From: Cardiocondyla obscurior
Taxonomy: Eukaryota; Arthropoda; Insecta; Hymenoptera; Formicidae
Length of the DNA: 64,000 nucleotides
Reading direction: 5' to 3'
NCBI RefSeq assembly: GCF_019399895.1
Contig: NC_091872.1
Coordinates: 1,992,395 to 2,056,394, forward strand
Part shown: positions 33,983-46,843 of the stretch, one piece after another
Layout: every line of letters begins with the position of its first letter
How positions within the stretch are numbered: position 1 is the stretch's first letter
The notes under the pieces: generated by a model
What the model saw: only the letters and a program-made list of their open reading frames with translations
Database searches by the model: none
Told to the model about the DNA's origin: nothing
Made by a program: the position numbers and the translations under genes

Positions 33983-35191
33983 TTACTTAGCTGCAGCAGC
34001 TTTAGGTTTTGGCAAACCTTCTCTGAATCCATTCCTATAAATGTATATAATTATTTATGTCTTAGATATATTACAAATTATTATTAAAAAAAAAAAAATA
34101 AAATGTTTTATATTTTTGAGATAAACAAGATAATGGTTATTTTTCACAATTAAATAATCCTAATCAAATCAATTGTTTTAACATTTATTAGATACATTTT
34201 AAATAATAAGTCATCGCTGTAACTTACTTGAATTTACGGCGTACAATCTTAAGATGACGCATACGACCTGTACCAGTGGTCTTCCTCCTTTTTGCTTTGA
34301 CCGACCAGTTATCTGTTTAATTGTCAAATATAAACATAATTAATATTTTTTAATTTAACAAGGCCTTATTGGCCACAAATAATTAATTAATTAATATTTA
34401 TTTATTTATAAGTCTTAGGCAAACTCATTGGCATTTACCGCGGCGACGGCGGTTAGCGTATGAATTTATCGTGATGTGCGTCGATCCTCGCACGAAACTC
34501 ATAGTTAATATACCGCGAACAGGCGCCGGCCTGTTCTCTTTCTGTTCTCGGCGGTTCTCAGCGACCGGCGTTTTGCGATATATTAACTATGGGTTTCGTG
34601 TGAGGATCATCACGAGTGATATACGCTAACCGCCGTCGCCGCGGCAAATCTTATATCTGCCTCTCAGTGTACAACAGTAACTTACATGAACGCATTTTTT
34701 TAGCCGGATAACCACATTGTGCACATTGTGACTTTTGGATGTGATAAGAGCTACGTCCACATCTCCTGCACAACGTGTGCGTCTTATTACGACGCTTACC
34801 AAAGCTCGATGTACCCTTCGTCTGTGAATATCAAGCAAGAATATAGTAAGAATGCTGTAAAATCTGTCACAAATTTAAGAGAAAAAAAAAAAAAAAGAAA
34901 TTAATGATAGAAAACGATATACAGATACTATTTAGTCATATCTATAAACAAGTAAATAAAAAGTAAATATGTAGAGTTTAGATTTTAACGTGTTAACGTA
35001 TAAACATTATCATAACCTATAAAACAGTATCACATTAATATCATACAAAGCAACATTTTTTGGGTCAATATTATTCAATTACGTTAATTTCCTAAAATTT
35101 TAGGATATCTTTTCCATATTGATAAATCGGCAAAATGTTAGGATTAATGTGAAATAAATTGATTTAAATAACGTATATCCATGCTCACCAT
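33983..35191 (-). CDS. RpL37: Ribosomal protein L37 (eL37)
   Basis: Small zinc-binding protein of the 60S ribosomal subunit. Coding exons 35191-35189 (the ATG alone), 34821-34686, 34312-34228 and 34034-33983; 91 residues. The sequence runs TKGTSSFGKRRNKTHTLCRRC, then CAQCGYPAKKMRS, NWSVKAKRRKTTGTGRM and ends KPKAAAAK. The C-x2-C...C-x2-C zinc ligands are LCRRCG and CAQCG. The donor GTGAGC follows directly after ATG, as is common in ribosomal protein genes. The intron between exons 2 and 3 carries a MITE. A pyrimidine start CTTTCCT at 35218-35212 gives a leader of about 27 bases. Confidence 0.97.
34433..34648. repeat. MITE in an RpL37 intron
   Basis: Arms CCGCGGCGACGGCGGTTAGC (from 34438) and its complement (to about 34644) plus a second inner pair ATAGTTAATATA make a nearly complete ~215-bp palindrome. 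The GC-rich ends share CGACGG(C/T) with the MITE at 11337-12600, which may hint at related families. The splice sites of the intron are intact. Confidence 0.8.
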
Positions 35192-35204
35192 TTTAGATAA
35201 AAGA

Positions 35205-35225
35205 GCACACCAGGAAAGAAACGAC
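35205..35225 (-). promoter_or_regulatory. Probable RpL37 transcription start with 5' TOP tract
   Basis: On the minus strand CTTTCCTGG begins about 27 bases before the ATG. A C followed by pyrimidines at the cap is the rule for ribosomal protein mRNAs, which are translated under TOR control. Placement is by motif only. Confidence 0.5.
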
Positions 35226-35473
35226 AGCTACCGTTCCGAATCCAAAGTTCCGTCAATTCCGTTCCGAGCGTTCCTTTGTTCAGTGGAAATAAGGTAACCA
35301 GCTAATAGAAACGAAATACTTTCGAAAACGATATCTGTATGTGTCAATTGGAACTAACTACAGAATTCTTACTCAGACGGTAAATTATTTAATGCATAAT
35401 TAAAAAGATAAAAATATTATTGCTTATAAATAATCTTATTTACAATACGTTATAAATAGTAAAAAGTAAATAA

Positions 35474-37185
35474 TTAAATTTGATAATTAAACATGAGTTT
35501 ATCCGCATCAGTAAGCACTTCGTGAGAGTGTTGACTACCAGATTTTACAATATGTTGAGCTCCAACTAAACAGTTTTTCAATTCTGTGCCTTCTTCAATA
35601 GTGCTACCATTGCATAATATGCAATTATGAATAACACATCTAGAAAGAAACAAATTGATATAGTGAATCATTGTACATAATTAAGATTTTCTGATAATAC
35701 TTTAGACTTACTTCTGTTTTATAGTTACATGTCCCATTATCACACTTTGAGATATCCTAGTCTTCGATTCTACAACGCAGTTAGGTCCGATATGATTATG
35801 TTTCAATGACGTTTTCTCTTCAATCAATGAATTATCGCCTATACGACATTCTTCCATTTGTGTACTGTGCACAGTTGCAGTGCTCGAGATACCCGGCAGC
35901 ATCGGTAATTTTTTAGTATTTTCGTCATTTTTCCAACATTCTGATATCTGTAAAAGAAATTAATTAATTATAGTATATTTATACTTAATTTTTTAATTTA
36001 TATAATGAGAGCAATTAATTTATGATTGTTAGATTTTGAAATTGATCTTAATTTTGCATACATTTGAAATATATATTATTTTTTGTCATAGATAAGTAAA
36101 ATCGATAGTATATCATTACTCAACCTTAGCGTTTGCAAGATGAAACATTTGTATAGTGTTTGCTCTAAGACCAAATTTTTCATTTGATACATGAGCGTAA
36201 CATCGTATTACATCTGCATTATAAGCATCCTCTAAATCCACACTATGATCATTGAAGGCCGACATCTTTCTTATTAATACATCTAAGGGATTTTTCATTG
36301 CAAAGTGGAAAATATCTTCCTTCAAATCCATTTGTGCCATGGACGTTTTATCGTCTATAGATTGCTTAGGTCTAGATAATTGTTTACCGACTATGTATGG
36401 TAAAAATTCACCCTTTAGTGTCGTAAAATTTCTGAAAAAACAATTTTACATTTAATTAAACTCATATTCAATGATTTCGAAATTTTTTTCCTTAGCAGAA
36501 TCACTTACTTGTTGTACACTAAAAAGTCTACCGCCCATTTATTAATAATATATAAATGTGCATCCATTAGTTTAGAGTGAACAGTAAAGCCAGCATGCTT
36601 CCTGAGAAGCCTCTGTGAAATATTAATTGTTTCTTCAAAATCAGATGCAGAGGCCAAGAAAATTAATCGTTCTGTGTTATTATCAATGCCAATCAAATCT
36701 GTTTCTGGTTTTTGCTTAATTTTCAAGCCTGGTGTTGTAAAGTCATCTGGGATTTTTGGCACAGGTAACATCAAAGCAGTTACACTTGCATTGTGCTTCC
36801 TATATAAATTCAGTACTTCTGATATATCTATATTTGTAATTAAATCACAAGATATCACCAAGATATCCGTATATATTTTCTCATGAATGAATCTAATAGA
36901 ATCAGCTGTGCCAAGGTCCTCTGTCCCTGGAATTCCTACAAATTCTATCTTGATTTTCAAACCTAACTTATCCAATGACGTCGACACGTCAGACTTTGCC
37001 GTTTCTGTAACAATAACAATCACCTCTTCGAAACCCGAACGTTCGAGGATTTGTAGAGGATACCAAATCATGGGAACGTTTGCAATCGGCAGCAGACATT
37101 TCGGTTTGCCTGCCGTGAGCTCCGTCATGCGAGAGCCTTTTCCTCCAGCAAGCACAATGGCTTGAAACTCGTTGTGGTGATTCAT
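35474..37185 (-). CDS. EIF2B3: Translation initiation factor eIF2B subunit gamma
   Basis: Subunit of the eIF2B guanine-nucleotide exchange factor that recharges eIF2 for initiation; works with the epsilon subunit. Coding exons 37185-36509, 36431-36125, 35947-35712, 35639-35474; 461 residues (human about 452). The N-terminal nucleotidyltransferase-like fold shows LAGGKGSRMTEL, KCLLPIANVPMIWYPLQILE, GTADSIRF, SCDLITNIDISEV and DAHLY. The C-terminal half has left-handed beta-helix hexapeptide repeats (IGDNSLIEEKTSLKHNHIG, CVVESKTRI, VIHNCILCNGSTIEEG). A leader intron is indicated by the acceptor TTATTGCAG at about 37195. The donor of exon 2 is GTTGAG, a weak site, but phase and homology support it. 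Confidence 0.95.
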
Positions 37186-37195
37186 TTTCGTTTTC

Positions 37196-37225
37196 TGCAA
37201 TAATTAATATTATTAACTTTGTTAA

Positions 37226-37256
<31 letters not shown>

Positions 37257-38417
37257 AGGCATTCTGTTAAACATTGAAAATTTTATATCACAACAAATGT
37301 GTTGTAACAGATGCAATATGTATTATACAAAATACACTTTGTACATTAGTGTGAGCGATAACTGTAATTAAAATTACATTTAGATTACTTTTATATAAAA
37401 ATTATTACTTTATAGAAAAGCGTAAAATTATAATCGGAATATGATGTGAATGATGTAATGGAAACACGTTATTTTTTCAGTCACTGTACTGCTAGTTCTA
37501 GTTCCAAAAGTGTACACACACTGAAAGGTAGATATGGCATTTGCTGCGACGAGCGGCGACGGCGGCTGGCGTACGTAACTTTCCCCTCTCTCGGCCGCCG
37601 AGTGCGGAGAGGTGTAGGCGGTGTAGTAGGCCGCGTTACCTCATTCCTCTGTGACCACGACACACGTACGCACATGCTTTGTGTGAAACTCGACGCACCC
37701 CACGCCAAGATCACGTATGTATGTACGTCAGCCACCTTCGCAGCACCACGAACGCCATTTCTGAAATTGGTGCACGTCGTACTGGGATGAAGTTGCTGTT
37801 TCTCGTCTTCGTCTATTCCGGTATTCTATGGTCAACGACGAAGCAGGTCTGTCGGTCAAACGGTTAGATTTAAATTCGTTAACGTTAACGTTTGCAGTTG
37901 ACATCAGAATCAGTTTGTCGCGGCGATGTCTCGCAACTCCCGATCGCCTTTGCCTTGTTTAGATTCTTTTACGAGACTCCGGGTGATCCGTAGTTCTGAG
38001 CTGCATTTATTTGAATTTATATTTTATTGCTACGGTACGTATAGAAAAGTCACTTTGTGCGGGTGTGATTGCCGGATGAAACGCACTGTCGTGCGTTTGA
38101 CAAAGTCGCGGAAAAGTGGGATATGCGATCGGAAATGCCGGATGTAACAATCTTTTTTTTTTTTACGGAACATTGCGCGGTCGCGTTTTTATTCCACATT
38201 TATTTCTGTGCCGCAAAAAAGTGAGATTTGATACCGCATACTTATAGGACGAAACCAAGTACGATCGCGATTAATGGTGTAATATTCATCAACAATTATG
38301 GGTCATATCGAAGCAAGTGTGTGAAAGAAGCTGCGAAAACGAACAGGAAAACTTGAAGGATGACAAGGTGAAAGGATCTGAGATCTAGAAGGACGTGGTT
38401 TTGGTGCCCATCAGGCG
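37196..38417. promoter_or_regulatory. Divergent promoter region of EIF2B3 and a plus-strand transcript
   Basis: An A/T-rich stretch with a long A-run (37228-37254) gives way to a GC-rich block at about 37.54-38.1 kb, as at a bidirectional promoter. The spliced EIF2B3 leader must start here. The plus side leads to a candidate first coding exon at 38418. Confidence 0.4.
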
Positions 38418-38435
38418 ATGACGGGGCAACGTAGG
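38418..38435 (+). other. Possible first coding exon of an unidentified plus-strand gene
   Basis: ATGACGGGGCAACGTAGG is followed directly by the consensus donor GTGAGTCT, and it lies at the end of a CpG-rich leader-like stretch. It would encode only six residues (MTGQRR). No matching downstream exon was found on this strand in the window. It could equally be a non-coding exon. Confidence 0.3.
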
Positions 38436-41400
38436 GTGAGTCTAATTTTTATCTATTTGTTATTTGTTTAATTGTTGTGAAAGAATTTTGCCGCATTTTA
38501 GAATTTTTACTCGTGATTCTACGATATTTAAAGGATATTTAAAGAATTCATGACCGAGATTAAATCTGTGCTTGTGAGCATACGGAGCCACTTAGAGAGA
38601 GAGAGAGAGAGAGAGCGAGATAAAGAGTAAACAAAAACAAGCTGAACCACTTGTCTGTATTTTTTTGCTTGCTCTCTATTTCACTCATTCATGACGATGC
38701 TTAGTTTGTTTGTTTGTTTCTAACAGAAAAACATTTCTCACAGTGCATGTATGCAATTCCATATATTAAGTGAGAACGTATAATAGTTTTTAAAAATTTT
38801 GCACAATTATAGCGCAAATAATTAATTTTTTAACAAAAAGGAAAGAAAAAAAAAAAAAAATACGAAAAAGAATATCGAGTAAAATGTTTCTCATTGAGTT
38901 ATACGTCGATCACAGTTTAATTATGTTTACTCCGTTAAATACATATGGTATTATATATACACGTTCACACGTACATTCGTATATATATTCTGCTACAGAG
39001 TAGGTAACTGTAGATACAACTTAATTTTATTATGTAAAATCGCAGTTTTGCAAACGTCTAAGTCGTTTCAACAAGGGGTTAGAAAATTATGAAAGACATG
39101 ACGTATCTCTGTCTCATACATCACCTCATACACATAAATTTACACATTTCTGGTAAAAAAATACCAGACGACTTTAAGAGGCGCGCTATTAATTATTACG
39201 ATATCTATCGATATTGAACCGTCAATTTAGATATCAACAATATATTGCATATGATTGCATTTTTATTTTTATTATACTTCTTTTTCGGTGCTACTTTCTA
39301 CGTTTGAAAAGGACTAAATGAGATCCTGTACAAAGATCACGTTTTAATCACACAGTTAGCATTTAATCCTAAATTATCTAAACAATTTTCAATACGCAAC
39401 GAGTCTTACAAGTTTTGACATCAATTCCAATTTTAATGAATATTTCTTGATCAATTTAAAGATATATTTTTGTGATTTGAATATAATACAGATTTATTGA
39501 GGCACCATTTTCAAATTAAATTTTTTAAATTATATTTTTATACAATTCAATATAATATTTCTATAATAACTTAATTATATTTAAATTTTTTAATTTTCAA
39601 AATTGAACGCCTTTCCATGTATCAAATTCATAGTTTATTAATTATTTAAATTTGTATAAATTTTTTTTTTTTTTTTTGTAAAAGTAAATTGATGATGCTT
39701 AAAATCTCGAGAAATTTATCTATTGATTTTAAAATAGACGTAATTATTATGATGAAATACAACATACGTTGCTTAAAATATAATACACTTTTTTCAAATT
39801 TATTCGTGATACGAATTAGAAGCGAAACAGTGAATATTACAATATGAATTTGTTATAATTGCATAATTAACTTGATGATATTTAATCGAATGAGATCCAT
39901 ATGAGCTGAAAGTGAAAAAGTTTATTAACAATTGATGACTAGGCGTTTGCCGAAATAAAAACGATCTCGTTTTTCTCGCAGAGAGAATAATTATTAGTAT
40001 ACATAATTAACGGTGTACGAACTCACAGTGGGATATAAAAATATATTACACGCACGGTCATTACCTGATTAAGAACAATTATTCGACGTTGTTAGATTGC
40101 AATATGTTAAAAATCGAATTATTTTTATTTTTATTGGGTAATCAAGGGTATCAAGAGATTCGCGTGTTCGGCGCGTGTCTACGATATCAAATTCTTCTAT
40201 GATTTGTCATCACTTGAACGTTTAACGAAGATGTACGGAATAGGCCGCAGTTTCGCGTGCACTAACGGCAAATGCGTTAACAATAGATCAGAAAAGGGTT
40301 ATAGACTTATGAATATTTAATTTCTATATATGTTTCGTGGTTGGTTTCAAAAAGTCTTAAAGACACTTTCAATTACTGACATCAGATAAGATAATAATTT
40401 ATTTGTTACTATTTTTCTTTGATAATATATTAGATATGAGAGAGAAAAAGAGGAAGACAGACACTACCTCGTAATGCAGGTTTTTTTTTTTTTTTTTTTT
40501 CTTTTTCTTTTTTTATTAACAGCAAAGTCTGATGCAGTATGAACAGTAGAAAATTAGAAAAATATAAAATAGGATTTTGCAAAATTTATTTTGTACAAAC
40601 TATTTGTATTAAACAATTTTAAAAATATATAAGAGTCATAATTTAATATAAAATAAATTAATAAATTCTTACTTTGCTTCATTAAAAAAAAAACCAATGT
40701 TCTTTTTAATTAAAGAATCAAATTTATCATATACATATAACGACACATGTCGGGGCGAATTAACAAAATTGAATCTGAAAACTGAATTATTTAAGAAATA
40801 ATTTATATTTTATTACTGAATGTATTCGCAATAAACTCTTGCGATATTTTCTTTATTGCAGTATTAAGATCTGAGAACAAGCGCGTTGTCTGAGACGCTT
40901 TATATTCTAATAACACCGTTTTCTACTGTATAAGATTCATTTTGAATCGCACTTATACATGTATATCCTTCTGACACTACTGTCAGATATGACACATTGA
41001 CAAACGTCTGAACGAGTTAATTTGAAACGTATTTATAGGTGAACATTATATTCGTATTTTTCGTTACAAGTACAAAAATTCTTTAGTACGATTGATCACG
41101 TTTGCAGCATTTTAACCAACTTCTTATACTGTACGTTAGGTTTATTATACTGCCTATGTGCTACGTCAAAATTTGTTGGTAACAATTATTTGTCATCAAT
41201 ATATGGCAAATGTTACAATCTCTCATTACCTTTGGGCAAAAGGCAAAGCGAGATACCGATAAAAAATGATTGTCTCATTACAAAACGCAATTCGTACTCT
41301 TTTTTTTTTTTTTTTTTCTTTTTTCTTTTTTCTGTAATTTATGTCGTGTGTTAATTTTTTTTTTTTTAAATCGTTGAGCATGTTTTACGACGTAATGTCG

Positions 41401-41579
41401 CACTTGAAAACAATCGCAATCGATTAATAATTATCAACGTCGAATTCTTGCGTGATCTTCTTACGTGATTTGCGAACGAACATTGCCAGCAATGTTGAAC
41501 GCGGTTCTCTCTTACTTTACATCGTTATTTTCTTAGAATGTTGTGTATATCATTAATCCTGAAAAATCTCTTCTATCCT
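38436..41579. other. AT-rich intergenic or long-intron DNA
   Basis: Homopolymers and a short (GA)n run at 38594-38620; long T-runs near 40480 and 41300. No exon, RNA gene or transposon end recognised. It also contains the 3' flank of the TMEM200-like gene. Confidence 0.5.
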
Positions 41580-44500
41580 TCATATTTCATCTTCCTCTAT
41601 GTACAAAGTCGTTTCATGTTTCTCGTTACTCTCGATCTGCTCGAAATTGCGCGTCGTTTCCTCAACTATAATCCCCGAGGTCATGTCGTCAGCGATAATT
41701 ATGGGATTTTGTCCAAGTATCGTAATGCTGGTTTTCTTGCTCGCTGATCCACATGGTTCGCATATTTCGTTATCGTCAAGGTCGTCTCCCGAGCTCTCTA
41801 CATCGATTTCCGTGACATTTTCTAATTCCGGTTCCTCGAGTAGCATATCATCACCCTCTATGGGTCCTTCGGGCGATAGGACGTTGAAATTGGCCTCCTC
41901 GGTATCTACTGCACGACTCTCATCGGAATTGTCGCCGCGGCTTTCCTCGGTGTCGAGAGACACCGTCGTAAAGTATTTTGGCTCGCAATCGGATCCGGAG
42001 CCTCCCATAACGGCCTGGGTATTTAAAGAATGCCGACTCGACTGAGGATCTTTCGAGTGTCTGTCGAAAGATCGTCGTCTATTGTCGTCCGATCTGGAAT
42101 GATGTAGCTTAGGATGACGCGGTTGTCTTCGCAAGTTCTCCCCGCTGCTCGCTCGTGGCTTCATCTCTGCTTCGTCAAACATGTATCGGGTACAATCAAC
42201 GCTGAATCTATCTATCGATAATTTCCTGTAAATTCGGTTAAAAAAGAGATTCTATCGCTTACTTGTCAAATAAAGAAACTTTTAAATACTTGGTCGTTTT
42301 ATGTTGCAATAAATAAATAAAATCTGAACAGAAGTAATCACGTGGCAAAGAATACATATCTGTTAGAGATACAAAAAAGTCGTAAAAAAGAAAAAAATAT
42401 ATTTTTTAGTTCTTGCTTACCTATAATCTCCCCTTCGGAAATCCGGGCTTCTTCGAAACTCGAGGCTGGCTTTTCGTTGTCCCATTGTTCTGTCGAGGCG
42501 ACGATCGCCGCCGATTCTGTCGAAGGACATTTTACGGAAGTTTGGCGATGAGACCTTACGGAAGTCTCGTGGCGAGACCTTATTAAATTCTTTCGATACC
42601 ACCGTCAATTCTTCCAACAATCTCAAATCTATCGAGTTTCTTTTTCTTGGCACGAAATCGTCTGGATATCTGCAATAGGCACCTGATGAAAATGTTGATG
42701 ATTATTAAATATACACAGATTATATTTTTTATTACGGTTTTCAAATATATATACAAAATAAATTTTTATATATTTTTTAAATATATTTTTTATATATTTA
42801 AATAATTTTTATATACTTTTATTCTTCACAGTAGGGTCTAATGATTACGTTGATGAGCTTACATATCGGAGTAATCATTATTTTAAATTAATTATTTATA
42901 CATATATGATCACCTGGCAATTTAGGCGAGTGCGCAAGAGTTGGCGGTGGTCGTGCAGCTTCATCGACTTCCTCGACATCTTCCACTTTTGTTTGACGAA
43001 GTAGTTGATGTCGTCTCGCTGTATCGGATCGGTCCTTCACTTTGAGCGTAACGGGACCTTTGTTCGGGATATGCAGATCCATTGCCATTGAGGCTTGACT
43101 ACCACTCATTTTTTGATGTTCCAGGCTTTCTCTGCTGACCTTTTATCGAAAAGAAGTCTTATAATTATTGATTATTAAAAAAAAAAAAACCTTAGGAATT
43201 TATAAAATTTGTTAAATTATTACTTGATGTGGGCTGTAACTTGGATTGTCGACAGAAAGAGCATGTCTTTGCAACAATTCTGGATTAAGTAGGGAGCACC
43301 CCGCGTATTTAGGCGATCTTCGGCGCGGTGACTTCTTGTCGATTAATGTTGGCGCGCTCGGGCTTTTCTTTATGGAGTGCGCCACGCCTTTTTCGCGTAG
43401 ATCTTTCGAAAATTGCATCAACTCCGCCGTCAGCTGTTTTCTAGAGACTTCGTGTGTACTGGGACTCGGGCTGCGGTTCACTTTAAACAAGCCCAGCTGA
43501 TGGTCCCACTTGGTCGTTTGACTCGATGTCGATCTTCTGTTGCGTTGGCTTTTTGAACTCCTTAGCGTAGATGCCTGGTTAAAACGATAGCGAGCTGGCA
43601 CTACTTTGGCCGCGCTGTCACGCGCTTCGAAAGTCATCACGCAAGCAGCTACCACGATAAAACCTGAAAAAGGTATTTTAACGAATATACGAAATTTCAT
43701 TTTCTTGTACGTGTAAAATTACTTTTTAACTATAATATGTGATTTTCATATAATGTAATTTTTTTAATTCAACTAATGTTCAATTATATTTAAATTTCTT
43801 TTATTTAAAATTATTCAAGTTTGATACTGCATGCAAGTACAGAAAATTTGAGTTAAAATATTAAAAAAAAAAATATATTTTTAATATAACCAATGTAATT
43901 AAAAATGTACAATTAAGATAAAATCTATGTCACACTTGTATCTGAGGCTGCTCGTCGATAGCCGAGCGTAAGCCTCCATAGCTCAGGGGTTAGAGCACTG
44001 GTCTTGTAAACCAGGGGTCGAGAGTTCAAATCTCTCTGGGGGCAATATATTTTTTTGCAGTTTTCATCGTATAGTGCTCTCGCTCGTGAAATGTTGAAGC
44101 ACATTGCACCCTTTTCGCGTTTCGCAATTTTCCGCTCTACATCCATTATACCATTTTACGGTTTTATCTTTGTTCTTTTTCGTGTCTCTCCATGTAAAAC
44201 CATATATCGACACTGTTTCGTAATTTTTTTTAGCATTACCTTTTTTTACAATTTATTTTTAAATATATATTTAATCGAAAATACACAATTTAATTATAAC
44301 AATATTTTTAATTTAAAGCCATATATATTTTTAACGTAATGCCATATACATTAAGTGCACGTGCATTTATTTTATGCTAAAGAGAGAATTATGATGCAAG
44401 CTTTAATTTCGAAAAAATATTAATTCTTTTTTAAAAGATCGATTTACAAAAAGTTCAGACAAGTTTTATTTTTACACGGTTTTTTTCTTTTTTTTTTGCA

Positions 44501-46047
44501 TTCTTACTACATTAGGTTATATAACAAATAATCAATATATTATGTACAAAGTAATATTATATAATACTACAATCTCTCAGGGAATACATATTTGTATGGA
44601 TTTTGCAAAAGTGCACCAATCTATTACCGCGCAGTTACCCGTTTCAAGAAGATCGGTATCGTGTAATTAGTTGCCCGGTCAAACAGTGTGTCGCGCTGGT
44701 AAAGTGTGTAAAATGTACATTAATATTACCTCCTAGACCCATAACGACAGGGCCAGCGTAGCTCAGATTATTCAGATGAAATCCGCGCGACTCGTTCTTC
44801 ACCTTTACTGTGATATTACCTCTGATTTCTTGCGCCACCGATAGCTGGTCCGCGAAATATCCTATTAAATAAGCGAAATATTTTTATTTCTTATTACACG
44901 TATACGTATATCAAGTCGTTAATAGGACGTGGGTTAAATAGCAGAGAAATATTTTAAAAATGGATACAAAAGTTTAATGTTTAAATATCAAAATCTATAT
45001 TTCCTATTTATACATGTTATAGGAAGAAGCAAATGAATGACAAGCTTGCGTGAAAAAAGGACCAACTCTTCTGCGTTAATATTACAAGAATTAATTATGT
45101 TTAGAATATATAAGATACGCTAATTACTTTTTATTTCAACGTGATACAATGATATTCGTCAAATAAATCAGTCTTTGACAAAAACTTTTAAATGTAAAGG
45201 CGTTAGAAAATTGAGGCATATCAGAGAGCAAAGAGTTGATCTTTCCAAAGTGCTCTTTGCAACCGTTTCTAAATGGTTAGTGGTTTAGGAGTCGAAACAC
45301 AAATAGAACAGCGTTCGCTGGCATAGGCCAATGTTTAATTTATTTTAATTCTACTCACCTATAGTCGCCATGCAAGCTCCTAAAAGCATTAGTAGCAGCC
45401 CGATTCCGAGAGCTTTGCAGGCGTGCCACAAGCACCGCGTTGTCACCTTGCTTCTCACCACCTGTTCGATTTAATTGCCGTCGTTAACAATTAATAAACC
45501 TGGACGATGGTCCAGGTTGTTTACTCAGTGACAAACACTTGTACGTCTGTGTTTACGACGCTGTTAAATCGATCAGTAAATTTATAATGTTACATTAATG
45601 GTGTAATGGCACAGTTACGTCTTTTGATGCTAATTATCACGAGCGACGTATTCTTGTGTAGCATTTATCAAAATTATTGCATAATGAGGTATAGTGCTGG
45701 AGATAATTACACTTTATCTGAGATTGATTTTAGAAAAAGATAAAAATTCTTTTTAAAGATGCGCATTATCGTCAACTGTTTTGTATATTTGTAGAAGCAT
45801 GTTCAGATGTTATTAGCAAAAAGTTAGTTGTAATCCCTTTTAGCACAGCACTAGTAATTGTAACTTCCTACAATTATAGTTTGCTTTTGTTTGTATAAAT
45901 CCGCATATACTTCCGCCGAGGTGGATCTCGTATCGGAATAGTAGTAATTTCTGCAGGCGAAATTTGTATAAACGTGCTAGAGATGATTAAAATATGGGTA
46001 TATGTATCTACGTACATGCTCCCTACATACATATGCACATTATTGGA

Positions 46048-46097
<50 letters not shown>

Positions 46098-46310
46098 AGC
46101 TGATATTTTTATCGATCGATACTACTCCCTAATAATTACACTAACAAGATTGATAAGGAAAAAAATGAGTTTCGCGATATTGTATATAATTACTATAATC
46201 AATACTGCGAAATTTTTAAAGCGATGAGAATGTACCTGCACGTTCCAATTAGCCCCAGGCGCGCAGGCTCTTCTCTGCGTCCCCTGCCATTGAACGCTTC
46301 CTTGTGGCAT
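41580..46310 (-). CDS. TMEM200-like two-pass membrane protein
   Basis: Probable member of the TMEM200 (DUF2371) family, membrane proteins of poorly known function. Coding exons: 46310-46236, 45461-45359, 44861-44730, 43663-43224, about 43131-42914, 42682-42421, 42225-41580. The first membrane helix is LGIGLLLMLLGACMATIGYF. A short loop with N-glycosylation sequons (NITV, NLSY) follows, then a second helix spanning the exon junction (YAGPVVMGLG|GFIVVAACVMTFEA). The GPVVMG block is the family's hallmark. A long basic, serine-rich and finally acidic cytoplasmic tail (SPRDFRKVSSPNFRK; DDLDDNEI) has no known domain. The join between 43224 and 43131 is out of phase by one base; all other joins agree. 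The gene name is not certain. Confidence 0.7.
43972..44044 (+). tRNA. tRNA-Thr (anticodon TGT)
   Basis: 73 bases folding as a full cloverleaf. The acceptor stem GCCTCCA pairs with TGGGGGC (one G-T), discriminator base A; A-box-like TAGCTCAGGGGTTAGAG; anticodon stem CTGGT/ACCAG with loop CTTGTAA; T arm GAGAG-TTCAAAT-CTCTC. A T-run follows at about 44049, the Pol III terminator. It lies in an intron of the TMEM200-like gene on the opposite strand. Confidence 0.95.
46053..46092. repeat. (TC)n microsatellite
   Basis: About 20 TC units in an intron of the TMEM200-like gene. Confidence 0.95.
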
Positions 46311-46843
46311 CCTGTACTCATAAAAATAAATATTATTTTAATATCGTAACGATGAGGGAAAAGGGACAATTTAAAATTCCAATTTGTATCATAGAAGTAA
46401 AAATTTGTATTAATTAATTTTTTTATTCTAATTTGAGGCATTGATATGTTTAACTCGCAGGTCTGAAATTTTATTATTGCATCAATGTGTAATGTAAATA
46501 TATCATTATTCTTAAAATAGATATAGATTGATAATAGAAACGAGACTAATCTTATCACGCGACGAATATAAAATATTGCCGATATAGCATATAAAGCCAT
46601 CTGTTTTATGCACGTATTTAACATTGATAGCTCCGAGATATTAATATTTTGTGTAAAATCTTAAAAGTTTTTTAAATTTAATATTCGACCCTTTCACTAA
46701 AAATTTCACATATTTATTTAACTAATCAAATTTTTTAATTTTTTAATTTAAATTTTAATTGGTAGTAACTTTAGATTATTAAAAAATTATTAAAAAAAGA
46801 ACTAAATTCATATTTATGCTGAACATTATTATAAATTGCTTAC

